From positions 62,001 to 126,000 of the forward strand of contig VGFQ01000002.1 in assembly GCA_016868815.1 (NCBI GenBank): 64,000 nt of DNA, read 5' to 3'. Both the position numbers and the translations under genes were made by a program. The number at the start of each line of letters is the position of its first letter. The first letter of the stretch is position 1. The DNA is from Bacteroidota bacterium. Lineage in GTDB: Bacteria > Bacteroidota > Bacteroidia > Chitinophagales > Chitinophagaceae. This document shows positions 1-9,036 of this stretch, piece after piece. Under the pieces are notes generated by a model. It was not told the DNA's origin. It ran no database searches and was given only the letters and a program-made list of their open reading frames with translations.

Positions 1-225
1 CGTGTGGGAGACGAGACCATCCTGCTCGACTTGCAGACAGGCGATTATATAGCACTCAACGACACCGCCGCCAGTATTTGGGAAAGGTTGCAACAGCCCC
101 ACACCGTGCAGGAACTGTCAGCATCCCTTGGCCTGACCTTCGATGTAGCTCCTGACCAATGTCTGGCAGAGACGCTTGATTTTCTCCGCGGGATAGAAGC
201 CCTTCATTTGCTGGCACCCGCCTGA
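1..225 (+). CDS. Lasso peptide B1 / PqqD-like leader-recognition protein (5' truncated)
   Basis: A short PqqD-fold RiPP recognition element. In lasso pathways this protein binds the precursor leader and delivers it to the peptidase and cyclase. The segment VGDETILLDLQTGDYIALN followed by TAASIWERL (residues 2-29 of the visible part) is the typical PqqD/B1 beta-hairpin and helix. Family members usually carry about 10-20 more residues before this, and the frame is open to base 1, so the true start lies left of the window; a GTG at base 4 is possible but would trim the fold. The lasso B2 gene follows 11 nt downstream, which fixes the assignment. A precursor or exporter gene could lie upstream, out of view. 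Confidence 0.85.
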   Translation, partial: RVGDETILLDLQTGDYIALNDTAASIWERLQQPHTVQELSASLGLTFDVAPDQCLAETLDFLRGIEALHLLAPA

Positions 226-236
226 GCAGATACGGC

Positions 237-680
237 ATGTCCATCCGGAAACGCATACGTACATACAATACATCCACGCAGCTGGACCGTCAGCTCTTTG
301 CCCTCACCATGATTGCCTGTCCCTTTTTTCGGGTGGCCCTGCTGGCCATGCCCTTCTCAAGGGTACTGGCATGGCAGGGGGTGCCCGGGGAGGAAACTAC
401 GGAGTTGCCCGACCCTGGCTCACTGGCCTATCGAAAGGCTATGCATGTGGCCTTGTTGCGTACAGCCCGCTACTTTCCATGGGCAGCCAACTGCTATGCG
501 TTGTGCCTTGCGGGCAAGTTTCTTTTGCGCAAGCAAGGAATTTCCTCCACCCTTTATCTGGGTTTTTACAAGACCCCGGAAGGCTGCCATCAAGGGCATG
601 CCTGGCTTCGGTCTCATGATACCTGGATTTCGGGTGGGGGGCAGCGGTATCTCTACTGCGTACATTCGTGCTATAGCTGA
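237..680 (+). CDS. Lasso peptide B2 leader peptidase (transglutaminase-like)
   Basis: A 147-residue cysteine protease of the lasso B2 family, which cuts the leader from the precursor so that the cyclase can act on the freed N-terminus. The expected catalytic triad is visible: Cys86 in AANCYALC, His121 in GHAWL and probably Asp128 in SHDTW. Length and the spacing between Cys and His (about 35 residues) suit stand-alone B2 proteins. It sits 11 nt after B1 and 26 nt before the glycosyltransferase gene, as part of one operon. The C-terminus ends in a Cys-rich tail (CVHSCYS). Cytoplasmic, acting with B1. Confidence 0.88.
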   Translation: MSIRKRIRTYNTSTQLDRQLFALTMIACPFFRVALLAMPFSRVLAWQGVPGEETTELPDPGSLAYRKAMHVALLRTARYFPWAANCYALCLAGKFLLRKQGISSTLYLGFYKTPEGCHQGHAWLRSHDTWISGGGQRYLYCVHSCYS

Positions 681-706
681 AAAACCAACGACCAGCAGTA
701 ATCGGC

Positions 707-1858
707 ATGGGGATCTGTCTACATATGATGGTAAAGAATGAAGCCCCCCGGTTGCCACAGCTCTTCGCGTCGCTTGGAACGATGGTAGATGCCTGTGTGG
801 TGTCTGACACCGGCTCTACAGATGATACCATCGCCTGCATATGTTCATGGGCTGATCGTCTAGGAATACCCTGTCAGGTGGAGAACCATGCCTGGAAAAA
901 TTTTGCGCATAACCGCAACCTCGCGTTGCAGGCTGCCTACAAAGCCCGGCGCGATGGCTTTCATGACTGCAGCTGGCTGATGGTCATCGATCCGGATGAG
1001 GTGTTGCAAGCGGAAGATCTAGCATGGAAGGCGGGCCTGATCCGTGGGGAGTCCTATTCATTGCATGTCCGCGCTGGCGGCACCTCAGTGTGCCGCCCTT
1101 TTCTGCTAGACATCACCGCTACGGAATGGCGTTGGCAGGGTCTTATCCACAACTGGGTGGAAAGCCTTCCGCCCGGTACACCATTTAGTTTTTTAGAGGG
1201 GGTCGCACTACAGTCCAGTGTATTTGTGGGTGCTAAGTCGCACGCCTACTGCTCACCTGTAGAGAAGGCCGAGGAAGACCGGCGGCTGCTTCTGGAGGAA
1301 TTATCCGGCTCGCCCTTGTCGATGCGTAATGCTCATCGATGGTTTCAGCTTGCCTATGTTTGCCAATTGGCGGGGCGACATCGAGAAGGGATGGAACGAT
1401 TGTCTTGCTTATGGGCATCTTCGGAGGTGCATCCTGAGATCCGTTATGCGTCCGCCATCCTGGCTTCTAAGTCCGTTCGTGCCACCAACGGTACGCATGA
1501 CGAAGCGTTATCTCTTCTTCATCAGGCTCGCTTATGGGAGCCTCATCGTTGGGAGGCATCCTATTATATTTCAGGCCTTATGCGGGAGGCTGGCGATGCT
1601 GCGGCAGCCCTGGAGGCCCTTCCGGCAGTCGGTCTGATGCCGCCCCGGCTGAACGGTATTTTCTGGATGGAGCACGACCTATACACCTGGAGGGTGTCTT
1701 ACGAGCGCGCCTTTTTGCTCTACCAGACGGGCCGGTGGCAAGAGGCTTCCAAGCTGGCGACCTCGCTTATGGAACGTTCCATTCTGCCACCTGCTGAAGC
1801 AGGATTCCTGCTTGCCTTGCTACAGCGGATAAGACAAGAGACCAGTACATCGAACTGA
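707..1858 (+). CDS. Family 2 glycosyltransferase in the lasso operon
   Basis: A 383-residue GT-A fold glycosyltransferase. The N-terminus has the usual opening MMVKNEAPRLPQLFASLG, the nucleotide-sugar segment VVSDTGSTDDT (residues 31-41), NRNLAL (69-74) and the metal-binding acidic motif IDPDEVL with Asp95 and Asp97. The C-terminal 200 residues look helical and TPR-like, which is common in this GT2 subgroup. Its position between B2 and C, with short gaps on each side, suggests it acts on the lasso product rather than on cell-surface sugars, but that is inference. Sugar donor and acceptor are unknown. Alternative start codons exist at the MM pair (725/728). Confidence 0.8.
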   Translation: MGICLHMMVKNEAPRLPQLFASLGTMVDACVVSDTGSTDDTIACICSWADRLGIPCQVENHAWKNFAHNRNLALQAAYKARRDGFHDCSWLMVIDPDEVLQAEDLAWKAGLIRGESYSLHVRAGGTSVCRPFLLDITATEWRWQGLIHNWVESLPPGTPFSFLEGVALQSSVFVGAKSHAYCSPVEKAEEDRRLLLEELSGSPLSMRNAHRWFQLAYVCQLAGRHREGMERLSCLWASSEVHPEIRYASAILASKSVRATNGTHDEALSLLHQARLWEPHRWEASYYISGLMREAGDAAAALEALPAVGLMPPRLNGIFWMEHDLYTWRVSYERAFLLYQTGRWQEASKLATSLMERSILPPAEAGFLLALLQRIRQETSTSN

Positions 1859-1879
1859 TCGCTTCCAAGGCTTCTGCCT

Positions 1880-3787
1880 ATGAGTACCATCTTTGGCATA
1901 GTAAGGCGCGAAGGCCCTGCCACCCGCGGGGATGCAGGTACGCGTATGTTCTCTGCCATGGATCACTGGCAAGCCGACCACCGCAGCCAGTACGAAGAGG
2001 GCGGGTTGTTGCTGGCGCATCTGCTGCTGCGCAACACGCCCGCACCAGAAACCAGCATCCATCATCTCGGACCGTACAGCCTTACGGCCGACCTGCGCCT
2101 CTACAACCGGGCGGATTGCCTCCGCCGTCTGGGCATCGACCCGGGCAAGGGGACTTTTATGCCGGACGGATTGATCGTCCTGCATGTCTTTCAGGCATTT
2201 GGCGTGAACGGCCTCGCAGAACTCGTCGGTGACTATGCCTTTGCACTCTATGACGCATCGACGCATACCCTACTCTGCGTCAGGGATTCGATGGGTGTGA
2301 GGCCTTTATGTTATAGTATCCTCGGGTCAGACCTGGTATTCGCCAGTGAGCCACGAGGCATCCTCGCTCATCCGGAGACCGACACAGCCCTCGACGATGC
2401 CTTCATCCTACAACTCATGGCCGGCCAGCCGCCAGACGCTGCGTCAACCTTCCGCCGGGGCATCCGCCACCTCCTACCAGGGCATATGCTGCAATGGCGG
2501 CCCGAAGAATTGCGCATCCATCCCCTTCGAAGGCTTACCATTCCGGCGTTGCAGCGGTTCCGCCATCCAGCAGACTACCAGGAGGCTTTCCGGGAGCAGC
2601 TGCAGAAGGCGGTTGCCTGTCGGCTGCCCAGCCGAGGTCCGGTAGGTGTTGAACTGAGCGGCGGGCTCGACTCCAGCGCCATAGCTGCCTTTGCCGCACC
2701 CTTATGCACTGGCGGAACGACACTGCACAGCTTTACGCTGGGAGGGCCGGAAGGGCTGCCGGGCGGGACCGTCACTGATGAATGGCAATATGCAAAAGCC
2801 GTGCTGGCACATTGCGGCATCTCCCAGCATCTACGGGTCTCCAGCGGCGGTTGGGCCTACCCTTCTCATGCGCAGGACCTGCACATCTCTGATCACGGAG
2901 GGGTCGATCTGATTAGTCCGTTCTGGCAGGAGCCAGCCTGGAGGCTGATGAGGCAACAAGGCATTCACACCTCCCTTTCCGGATTTTTCGGTGATGAGGT
3001 AGCCACCCATCCGGCCAGGCTCTATTACCACGATTTCCTCCTCGATGGTCGCATCCTTGCCTTCCTACAAGCCTGCCATGCCCATCGGGATTATACTTTG
3101 CCATTCCGAAGGCTCGCAAAAGCATGCCTGCCCGCAGCTATGAGAAGTTTTTTGCAACGTCGGACTCCCTTGCCATCCCAGGATGCATGTTACCTCGTTG
3201 GGCCACCTCCTAGGATGGATATCGGCCCTGCCGATGACAGGCCCTTCAGCCTTCGCCGGCACTTACTGCAGCGTGCCACCTCTGTCTATCCGCAACGTCG
3301 ACTCCAGAATGAGTCGCTGGCAGCTATTCGCTACCGCATCGACATGCGGTATCCGTTGGCAGATATCCGACTGGTAGAGTTTGTGCTATCCTTGCCGCCG
3401 GAGGCGCTTGGGCATGTTGATATGGACCGACACCTATACCGCAGCAGTATGAAAGGATGGGTGCCAGAGGAGGTGCGGCTTCGAACTGAAAAGCATGTTC
3501 CGTTAGGGATCTTCCCTGTCCATGAACTCCGTAACCAACTCCCCTGGTGGAGGGCAGCCATTGCCGATATCAGAAGTGCTGCCGGCCACCCATTATTGCA
3601 TCGGCTCGACTTTGCACGCATTGACCGTGATCTGGACCCCACCCAGGCGGAGAATACCTGGCAAGGAGTCTTTGTCCCGCGTGTGCCATTCCATATCCTT
3701 GCGCTGGCCAGATTTTTTGACGAAAGGACGGGGCCGTCCGGCCTGTCGGACGCCGTCCGGCTGGGAGACTATTCCCAGTTGACTTGA
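1880..3787 (+). CDS. Lasso peptide macrolactam synthetase (C protein, asparagine synthetase-like)
   Basis: A 635-residue two-domain protein. Residues 1 to about 200 resemble a class II glutamine amidotransferase domain, but the catalytic Cys2 is replaced: the protein begins MSTIFGIV instead of MCGIFGI. Glutaminase activity is therefore not expected, as is usual for lasso cyclases. The synthetase domain carries the ATP pyrophosphatase loop SGGLDSS at residues 260-266. By family, it adenylates an Asp/Glu side chain of the precursor and closes the isopeptide ring onto the core N-terminus. The gene lies 21 nt after the glycosyltransferase and immediately before the candidate precursor gene. Confidence 0.88.
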   Translation: MSTIFGIVRREGPATRGDAGTRMFSAMDHWQADHRSQYEEGGLLLAHLLLRNTPAPETSIHHLGPYSLTADLRLYNRADCLRRLGIDPGKGTFMPDGLIVLHVFQAFGVNGLAELVGDYAFALYDASTHTLLCVRDSMGVRPLCYSILGSDLVFASEPRGILAHPETDTALDDAFILQLMAGQPPDAASTFRRGIRHLLPGHMLQWRPEELRIHPLRRLTIPALQRFRHPADYQEAFREQLQKAVACRLPSRGPVGVELSGGLDSSAIAAFAAPLCTGGTTLHSFTLGGPEGLPGGTVTDEWQYAKAVLAHCGISQHLRVSSGGWAYPSHAQDLHISDHGGVDLISPFWQEPAWRLMRQQGIHTSLSGFFGDEVATHPARLYYHDFLLDGRILAFLQACHAHRDYTLPFRRLAKACLPAAMRSFLQRRTPLPSQDACYLVGPPPRMDIGPADDRPFSLRRHLLQRATSVYPQRRLQNESLAAIRYRIDMRYPLADIRLVEFVLSLPPEALGHVDMDRHLYRSSMKGWVPEEVRLRTEKHVPLGIFPVHELRNQLPWWRAAIADIRSAAGHPLLHRLDFARIDRDLDPTQAENTWQGVFVPRVPFHILALARFFDERTGPSGLSDAVRLGDYSQLT

Positions 3788-3792
3788 AAGTG

Positions 3793-3800
3793 TATCTTTA
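3793..3800 (+). promoter_or_regulatory. Possible -7 element before the lasso precursor
   Basis: TATCTTTA resembles the Bacteroidota -7 consensus TAnnTTTG with a mismatch in the last base. It lies 6 nt after the cyclase stop and 18 nt before the GTG of the candidate precursor. No TTG is found at the preferred 19-21 nt spacing. A separate promoter would let the precursor be made in excess over the enzymes. Confidence 0.35.
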
Positions 3801-3818
3801 CTACAAATTTATCAGAAG

Positions 3819-4013
3819 GTGGAAAATCCAAACCCTATCAATCAGATACAGCCCCCCCCGCAGGTGGCACAAGCCACCGTCAAGCCGACGTCAGAGGGGC
3901 GAAAGCCCTGGCAAAAGCCCCTGGCCAAGCGCATCTCCAAAAACTCGATACTCGACCTGGGACCAACACCAGGCACCCTGGAGAACATGACCTTCTCCTA
4001 CAAGTCCATCTGA
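3819..4013 (+). CDS. Candidate lasso peptide precursor (A)
   Basis: A 64-codon frame starting with GTG, 31 nt after the cyclase stop. The leader is about 47 residues, Pro/Gln-rich, with KPWQKPLAK at residues 29-37, which resembles the aromatic-x-x-Pro motif bound by B1 proteins. A core beginning at Gly48 would be GPTPGTLENMTFSYKSI (17 residues), with Glu at core position 8, the right place for a Gly1-Glu8 macrolactam, and bulky Phe12 and Tyr14 as possible plugs. Points against: the leader residue at -2 is Asp, not the near-universal Thr, and the start is GTG. A Leu47-Glu9 ring is an alternative. Position beside the cyclase is the main support. Confidence 0.55.
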   Translation: MENPNPINQIQPPPQVAQATVKPTSEGRKPWQKPLAKRISKNSILDLGPTPGTLENMTFSYKSI

Positions 4014-4047
4014 ACGGCTACGCTCCCTGGCAAGTTCCATCTAGCCG

Positions 4048-5025
4048 CTAGGCTTGTGCGGTCTTGCGAGGCACTTCCCGGAGCCATGTCTCCACCGCAT
4101 CCCCCGTCGATGAGAGGCTGATATGCGGAGGGCGGCTCATGCGGGCTATCGGTACGCAGTCTGCCATCATACCAAAGAGTGCTAGATGCGCGCGCTGTAA
4201 AGACCGTTCATGGATGAACTCACGGCGGTAAGTATGGGCTGCCAAGGCGAGGAAGGCACTGTTCCCTAGCAGCTCCTGGCACACAAGGTGCTGCAGGCTA
4301 GCGTCTGACTTCGACAACACGAGAATCCCACCCAGCGGGAGCGCTCGTCCGAAACTTGGATCGGACAGCCGCTGGCCAAACTTTTCCGTATCGGGCCAGA
4401 TGCGGTTTTTTTTCTCGTACTGCGGGTCTGCCAGTGCGTCAATCGTCTCAGCGGTCAGCTTGAGCATGGGATAGGAGGGGTTCACCAGGATGGAAGAGGC
4501 GTCCTTGGGGTCAGCTTGCAGCAGGCACGTGTCATCTGTGAATATGGGAAACCCTCTTTTTCTCAGTTCGGCTGCGATGGACGACTTCCCGGCACCGCTC
4601 TCCCCGGCAAATAGCCATACCAGGTTGCGGTAAATGATACCTGAAGCATGTAGCAGGAACTGCCCGCGCTGCATCAAGGCAGCAGCCATGCAGACGGTGA
4701 TGCAATAAATCCTGACCAGCAGAGGGTCTGCCTGATTGGCGGGGAAAATGCGGATATGCGTGCCATGGTCGACGGCATACTCGGCGATGCCAACCAGTCG
4801 GAGTGCGAAGGAGTGGGCGTAAAAACGCCAGGCATGCCCTTGAGACTTTGTCCAAGGCGTCGGGGGCGTTGAAAGCCATGATATCACGATCTCCGCTTCC
4901 TGAGGGGGGCAGGCTTGGAGCTCTGGGAATTCGATTTCTGAACGTATCTTGAAACCGTATGCCCTGTAGAAGTATGACTGGCCTTGGGGTTCCACCATTT
5001 GGATGGTCGCACAGGATGCATTCAA
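4048..5025 (-). CDS. HPr-kinase-like lasso-associated kinase
   Basis: A 325-residue protein related to the C-terminal half of HprK. The Walker A loop is GESGAGKSS at residues 141-149, followed by the acidic FTDDTCLL segment near residue 164. Genes of this type occur in lasso clusters; PadeK in the paeninodin cluster phosphorylates the peptide's C-terminal Ser. Here the predicted core ends in Ser-Ile, so the target may be the penultimate Ser16, Ser13, Thr or Tyr. It is encoded opposite to the rest of the locus, convergent with the precursor gene (34 nt apart) and divergent from the nucleotidyltransferase. An internal Met at 4998 is an alternative start. Confidence 0.8.
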   Translation of the reverse strand: MNASCATIQMVEPQGQSYFYRAYGFKIRSEIEFPELQACPPQEAEIVISWLSTPPTPWTKSQGHAWRFYAHSFALRLVGIAEYAVDHGTHIRIFPANQADPLLVRIYCITVCMAAALMQRGQFLLHASGIIYRNLVWLFAGESGAGKSSIAAELRKRGFPIFTDDTCLLQADPKDASSILVNPSYPMLKLTAETIDALADPQYEKKNRIWPDTEKFGQRLSDPSFGRALPLGGILVLSKSDASLQHLVCQELLGNSAFLALAAHTYRREFIHERSLQRAHLALFGMMADCVPIARMSRPPHISLSSTGDAVETWLREVPRKTAQA

Positions 5026-5065
5026 AGGTAGCAGTTATCCACGGCCGGTGGCATCAGCGGCACCC

Positions 5066-6274
5066 ATGACTTCTCTGAAAGAAACAGCCCATTCCTATGG
5101 GCCGGAGGCGGCCACCCTGCTGCAGATGGCACGGCTTGTTGCTGCCACGCCGGCGGCGGCAGAGACTTTCCGTCTCCTGGAGGCCCCTATCTCTGCTGGT
5201 ATACTGCACCGTCGCCTGACCGCACATGGCCTCACCGGCATAGGCCTGCCGGCTGGGCTGCTGCAGGAAGTCTTTGATTCGCAGACATATGCCGCCTGGG
5301 CAAGAGCAGAGCGACAGTCCGCCGCCTGGAATCTTCACCTTTTTGAAGAGCAGCGCCTGCTCGATGGTTTACTCTCTTCCCTAAGCCTTCCGTATATCTA
5401 TGCCAAAGGCCTGCTATTGGGATGGGCTTTTCACGGTGACTTGACCACCCGTGCCACCCGTGACATCGATGTGATGGTCCGGCCTGCTGACTTGCCGGCC
5501 TTCCGCGGCCTGTTGGCGATGGCCGGGTACGAGGAAGTATATTTCTTCCCCGAGCAGCATCTGTGTTATGGACGATGGCTGAACCGGGAGGCTGTCTTTC
5601 GGAAATCGGTTTCAGATGGGGTATATGTGCATGTGGAGCTGCAATGGTCGCCGGTCTTGTCGTTTTATCGAATTCCAATCGCCGCCGATCAGCTCTTAGA
5701 GCATAGGCAATGGCAGCCCCTTGGCGGGGTACAATGGCCGCTTCCTTCCGTGGAATCTCATTTGACGATCCTGTTGTTGCATCATGGCGTGATGGATGGC
5801 TGGCGGCAGCTCCGGCATCTCCTCGACCTCTGCCATTTTCTCAAGGCCATGGGCGGGGCAATAGACTGGCCACGGTATCAGCAAAAGCTTATTCAGATGG
5901 GCATATCGGTAAATGCCTCGGCAGGCTTCAGCCTTTGCCGTTCCTTGTTGGGGATGCAGGTACCGGAAGGTTTTGCGGTGGACGACCGAGTTTTGAAGCG
6001 GCTGGAGGAGTCGCTTCTGTCAGGTCGTCCTCTTTTACGCGACCAGCGGAGCCTGGCATTCCTACGACGGCAATGGCTGCTGGCGGATGGATTCCGGGGT
6101 CGGTGCCGGGTCTGCCTGGGGCAACTCCAGAAGGCAGTCTCTCCAGGTCTCTATGAGCTGGAAGCCATTCCGTTGCTGCCCCGTTTCTTCGCTTTATATT
6201 ATGGATTAAAACCCTTTCGGCCTTTGCTGCGGCCATTTTTGAAGGCACATGCAGGTAAAGGTATCCATGAGTAA
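5066..6274 (+). CDS. Nucleotidyltransferase-family protein of the lasso locus
   Basis: A 402-residue protein of the uncharacterised nucleotidyltransferase group (Pfam NTP_transf_5 type). The active-site signature is TRATRDIDVMV, with metal-binding Asp133 and Asp135, preceded by YAKGLLLGWAFHGDLT. Such proteins recur in lasso clusters next to the HprK-like kinase; I recall the homologue in the pseudomycoidin cluster being linked to adding a sugar on the peptide phosphate. I chose the Met at 5066 because the frame also opens at 5003, which would overlap the start of the divergent kinase gene. Substrate and donor are unknown. Confidence 0.75.
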   Translation: MTSLKETAHSYGPEAATLLQMARLVAATPAAAETFRLLEAPISAGILHRRLTAHGLTGIGLPAGLLQEVFDSQTYAAWARAERQSAAWNLHLFEEQRLLDGLLSSLSLPYIYAKGLLLGWAFHGDLTTRATRDIDVMVRPADLPAFRGLLAMAGYEEVYFFPEQHLCYGRWLNREAVFRKSVSDGVYVHVELQWSPVLSFYRIPIAADQLLEHRQWQPLGGVQWPLPSVESHLTILLLHHGVMDGWRQLRHLLDLCHFLKAMGGAIDWPRYQQKLIQMGISVNASAGFSLCRSLLGMQVPEGFAVDDRVLKRLEESLLSGRPLLRDQRSLAFLRRQWLLADGFRGRCRVCLGQLQKAVSPGLYELEAIPLLPRFFALYYGLKPFRPLLRPFLKAHAGKGIHE

Positions 6275-6335
6275 AAATGACGGGATGCTCGGAGCCGGTT
6301 ATGCTATGTACCTTACGGCCTAATTTTTACTAAAT

Positions 6336-7130
6336 ATGAATAAGAAACTCGCCATCATCGGCGGCGGCAACCTGGGAAGAGCTATAGCCGAAGGCCTTGC
6401 TGCCAGTAGCTTTACGCTGCCAGGGCATATCTTTCTCACTCGCCGCCACGTCGACCCGTTACGCGACCTGGAGGATGCAGGCATCCTAGTCAGCAACGAC
6501 AACCGGCAGGCTGTTCGATTTGCAGATACGGTCCTGATCGCCGTCAAACCATATCAGGTCCGGGAACTCCTCCATCAGCTCAAGCCAGAACTCGATCCTG
6601 CCCGTCATGTCCTCTGCTCTGTCGTTACCGGTGTATCGATTGCGGAGATGGCCGAGATATTGGGGGCTTCCTTTCCCATGGTGCGGGCCATGCCCAACAC
6701 TGCCATCGCCATCGGAGAGAGCATGACATGCCTTTGTGCCTCTGGTGTCAGCCCGGAGCAGTCGGCATACGTAGAAGCACTCTTCAGCCACCTGGGCCGG
6801 GTGGTGGCCATCGATGAACGGTTGATGGATGCCGCCACCGTGCTCGGGGCCTGCGGTATCGCATATGCGTTGCGCTATATTCGTGCCAGCATACAGGGAG
6901 GCATCGAGATTGGCTTTGATGCGGCTACGGCCTCGCTGATCGCTGCCCAGACAGTGAAAGGAGCCGCAGAGCTGTTAATCCGGACGGGACGCCACCCGGA
7001 GGAAGAGATCGACAAGGTGACGACGCCCCGGGGATGTACCATTGCGGGGCTCAATGAAATGGAACACTGTGGTTTCAGCTCTTCCCTGATCAAAGGCATC
7101 AAGGCCAGCTATGAGAAAATCGGACATTGA
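6336..7130 (+). CDS. proC: Pyrroline-5-carboxylate reductase
   Basis: A 264-residue enzyme that reduces 1-pyrroline-5-carboxylate to proline with NAD(P)H, the last step of proline synthesis. The N-terminal Rossmann motif is IIGGGNLGRAIAEGL (residues 7-21), and VVTGVSIAEM and RAMPNTAIAIGESMT match the P5CR family. The C-terminal helical dimer domain holds the conserved TTPRGCTIAGLNEME segment, equivalent to TSPGGTT in other species. It stands alone after the lasso locus and about 200 nt before pyrG. Confidence 0.95.
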   Translation: MNKKLAIIGGGNLGRAIAEGLAASSFTLPGHIFLTRRHVDPLRDLEDAGILVSNDNRQAVRFADTVLIAVKPYQVRELLHQLKPELDPARHVLCSVVTGVSIAEMAEILGASFPMVRAMPNTAIAIGESMTCLCASGVSPEQSAYVEALFSHLGRVVAIDERLMDAATVLGACGIAYALRYIRASIQGGIEIGFDAATASLIAAQTVKGAAELLIRTGRHPEEEIDKVTTPRGCTIAGLNEMEHCGFSSSLIKGIKASYEKIGH

Positions 7131-7329
7131 CCGTCCTGCGCGGGGATATCTTCCAACTTTTCCACAGGGCTCTTCAGACCGGCGGCTGCCCTTGGGAATC
7201 TTGTAATTTTACTCGCCGAACGGAAATCACCCTCTGATGTGAGGCCGTCTCTGTTCATCCTATGTAACCCTATGATGAGGACCCCCGAAGGGAATCCTTG
7301 ACCTATGGTGTCTTTGAACATACTCCTAG

Positions 7330-8976
<1,647 letters not shown>

Positions 8977-9005
8977 TCCTTTCAGCGAAAGTCGACCTGC
9001 TTACA

Positions 9006-9013
9006 TACCTTTG
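9006..9013 (+). promoter_or_regulatory. Promoter -7 element of yidC
   Basis: TACCTTTG, an exact TAnnTTTG match, lies 23 nt before the chosen yidC start. No good TTG is seen 19-21 nt upstream. Confidence 0.6.
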
Positions 9014-9036
9014 CCGCTTAATTTCCCGATATGCAG

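Noticed and set aside
3784..3990. Alternative frame overlapping the lasso precursor
   Set aside because: Rich in Arg/Ser/Pro with no leader motif, no suitable core and a TTG start. The 3819 frame has the lasso features.
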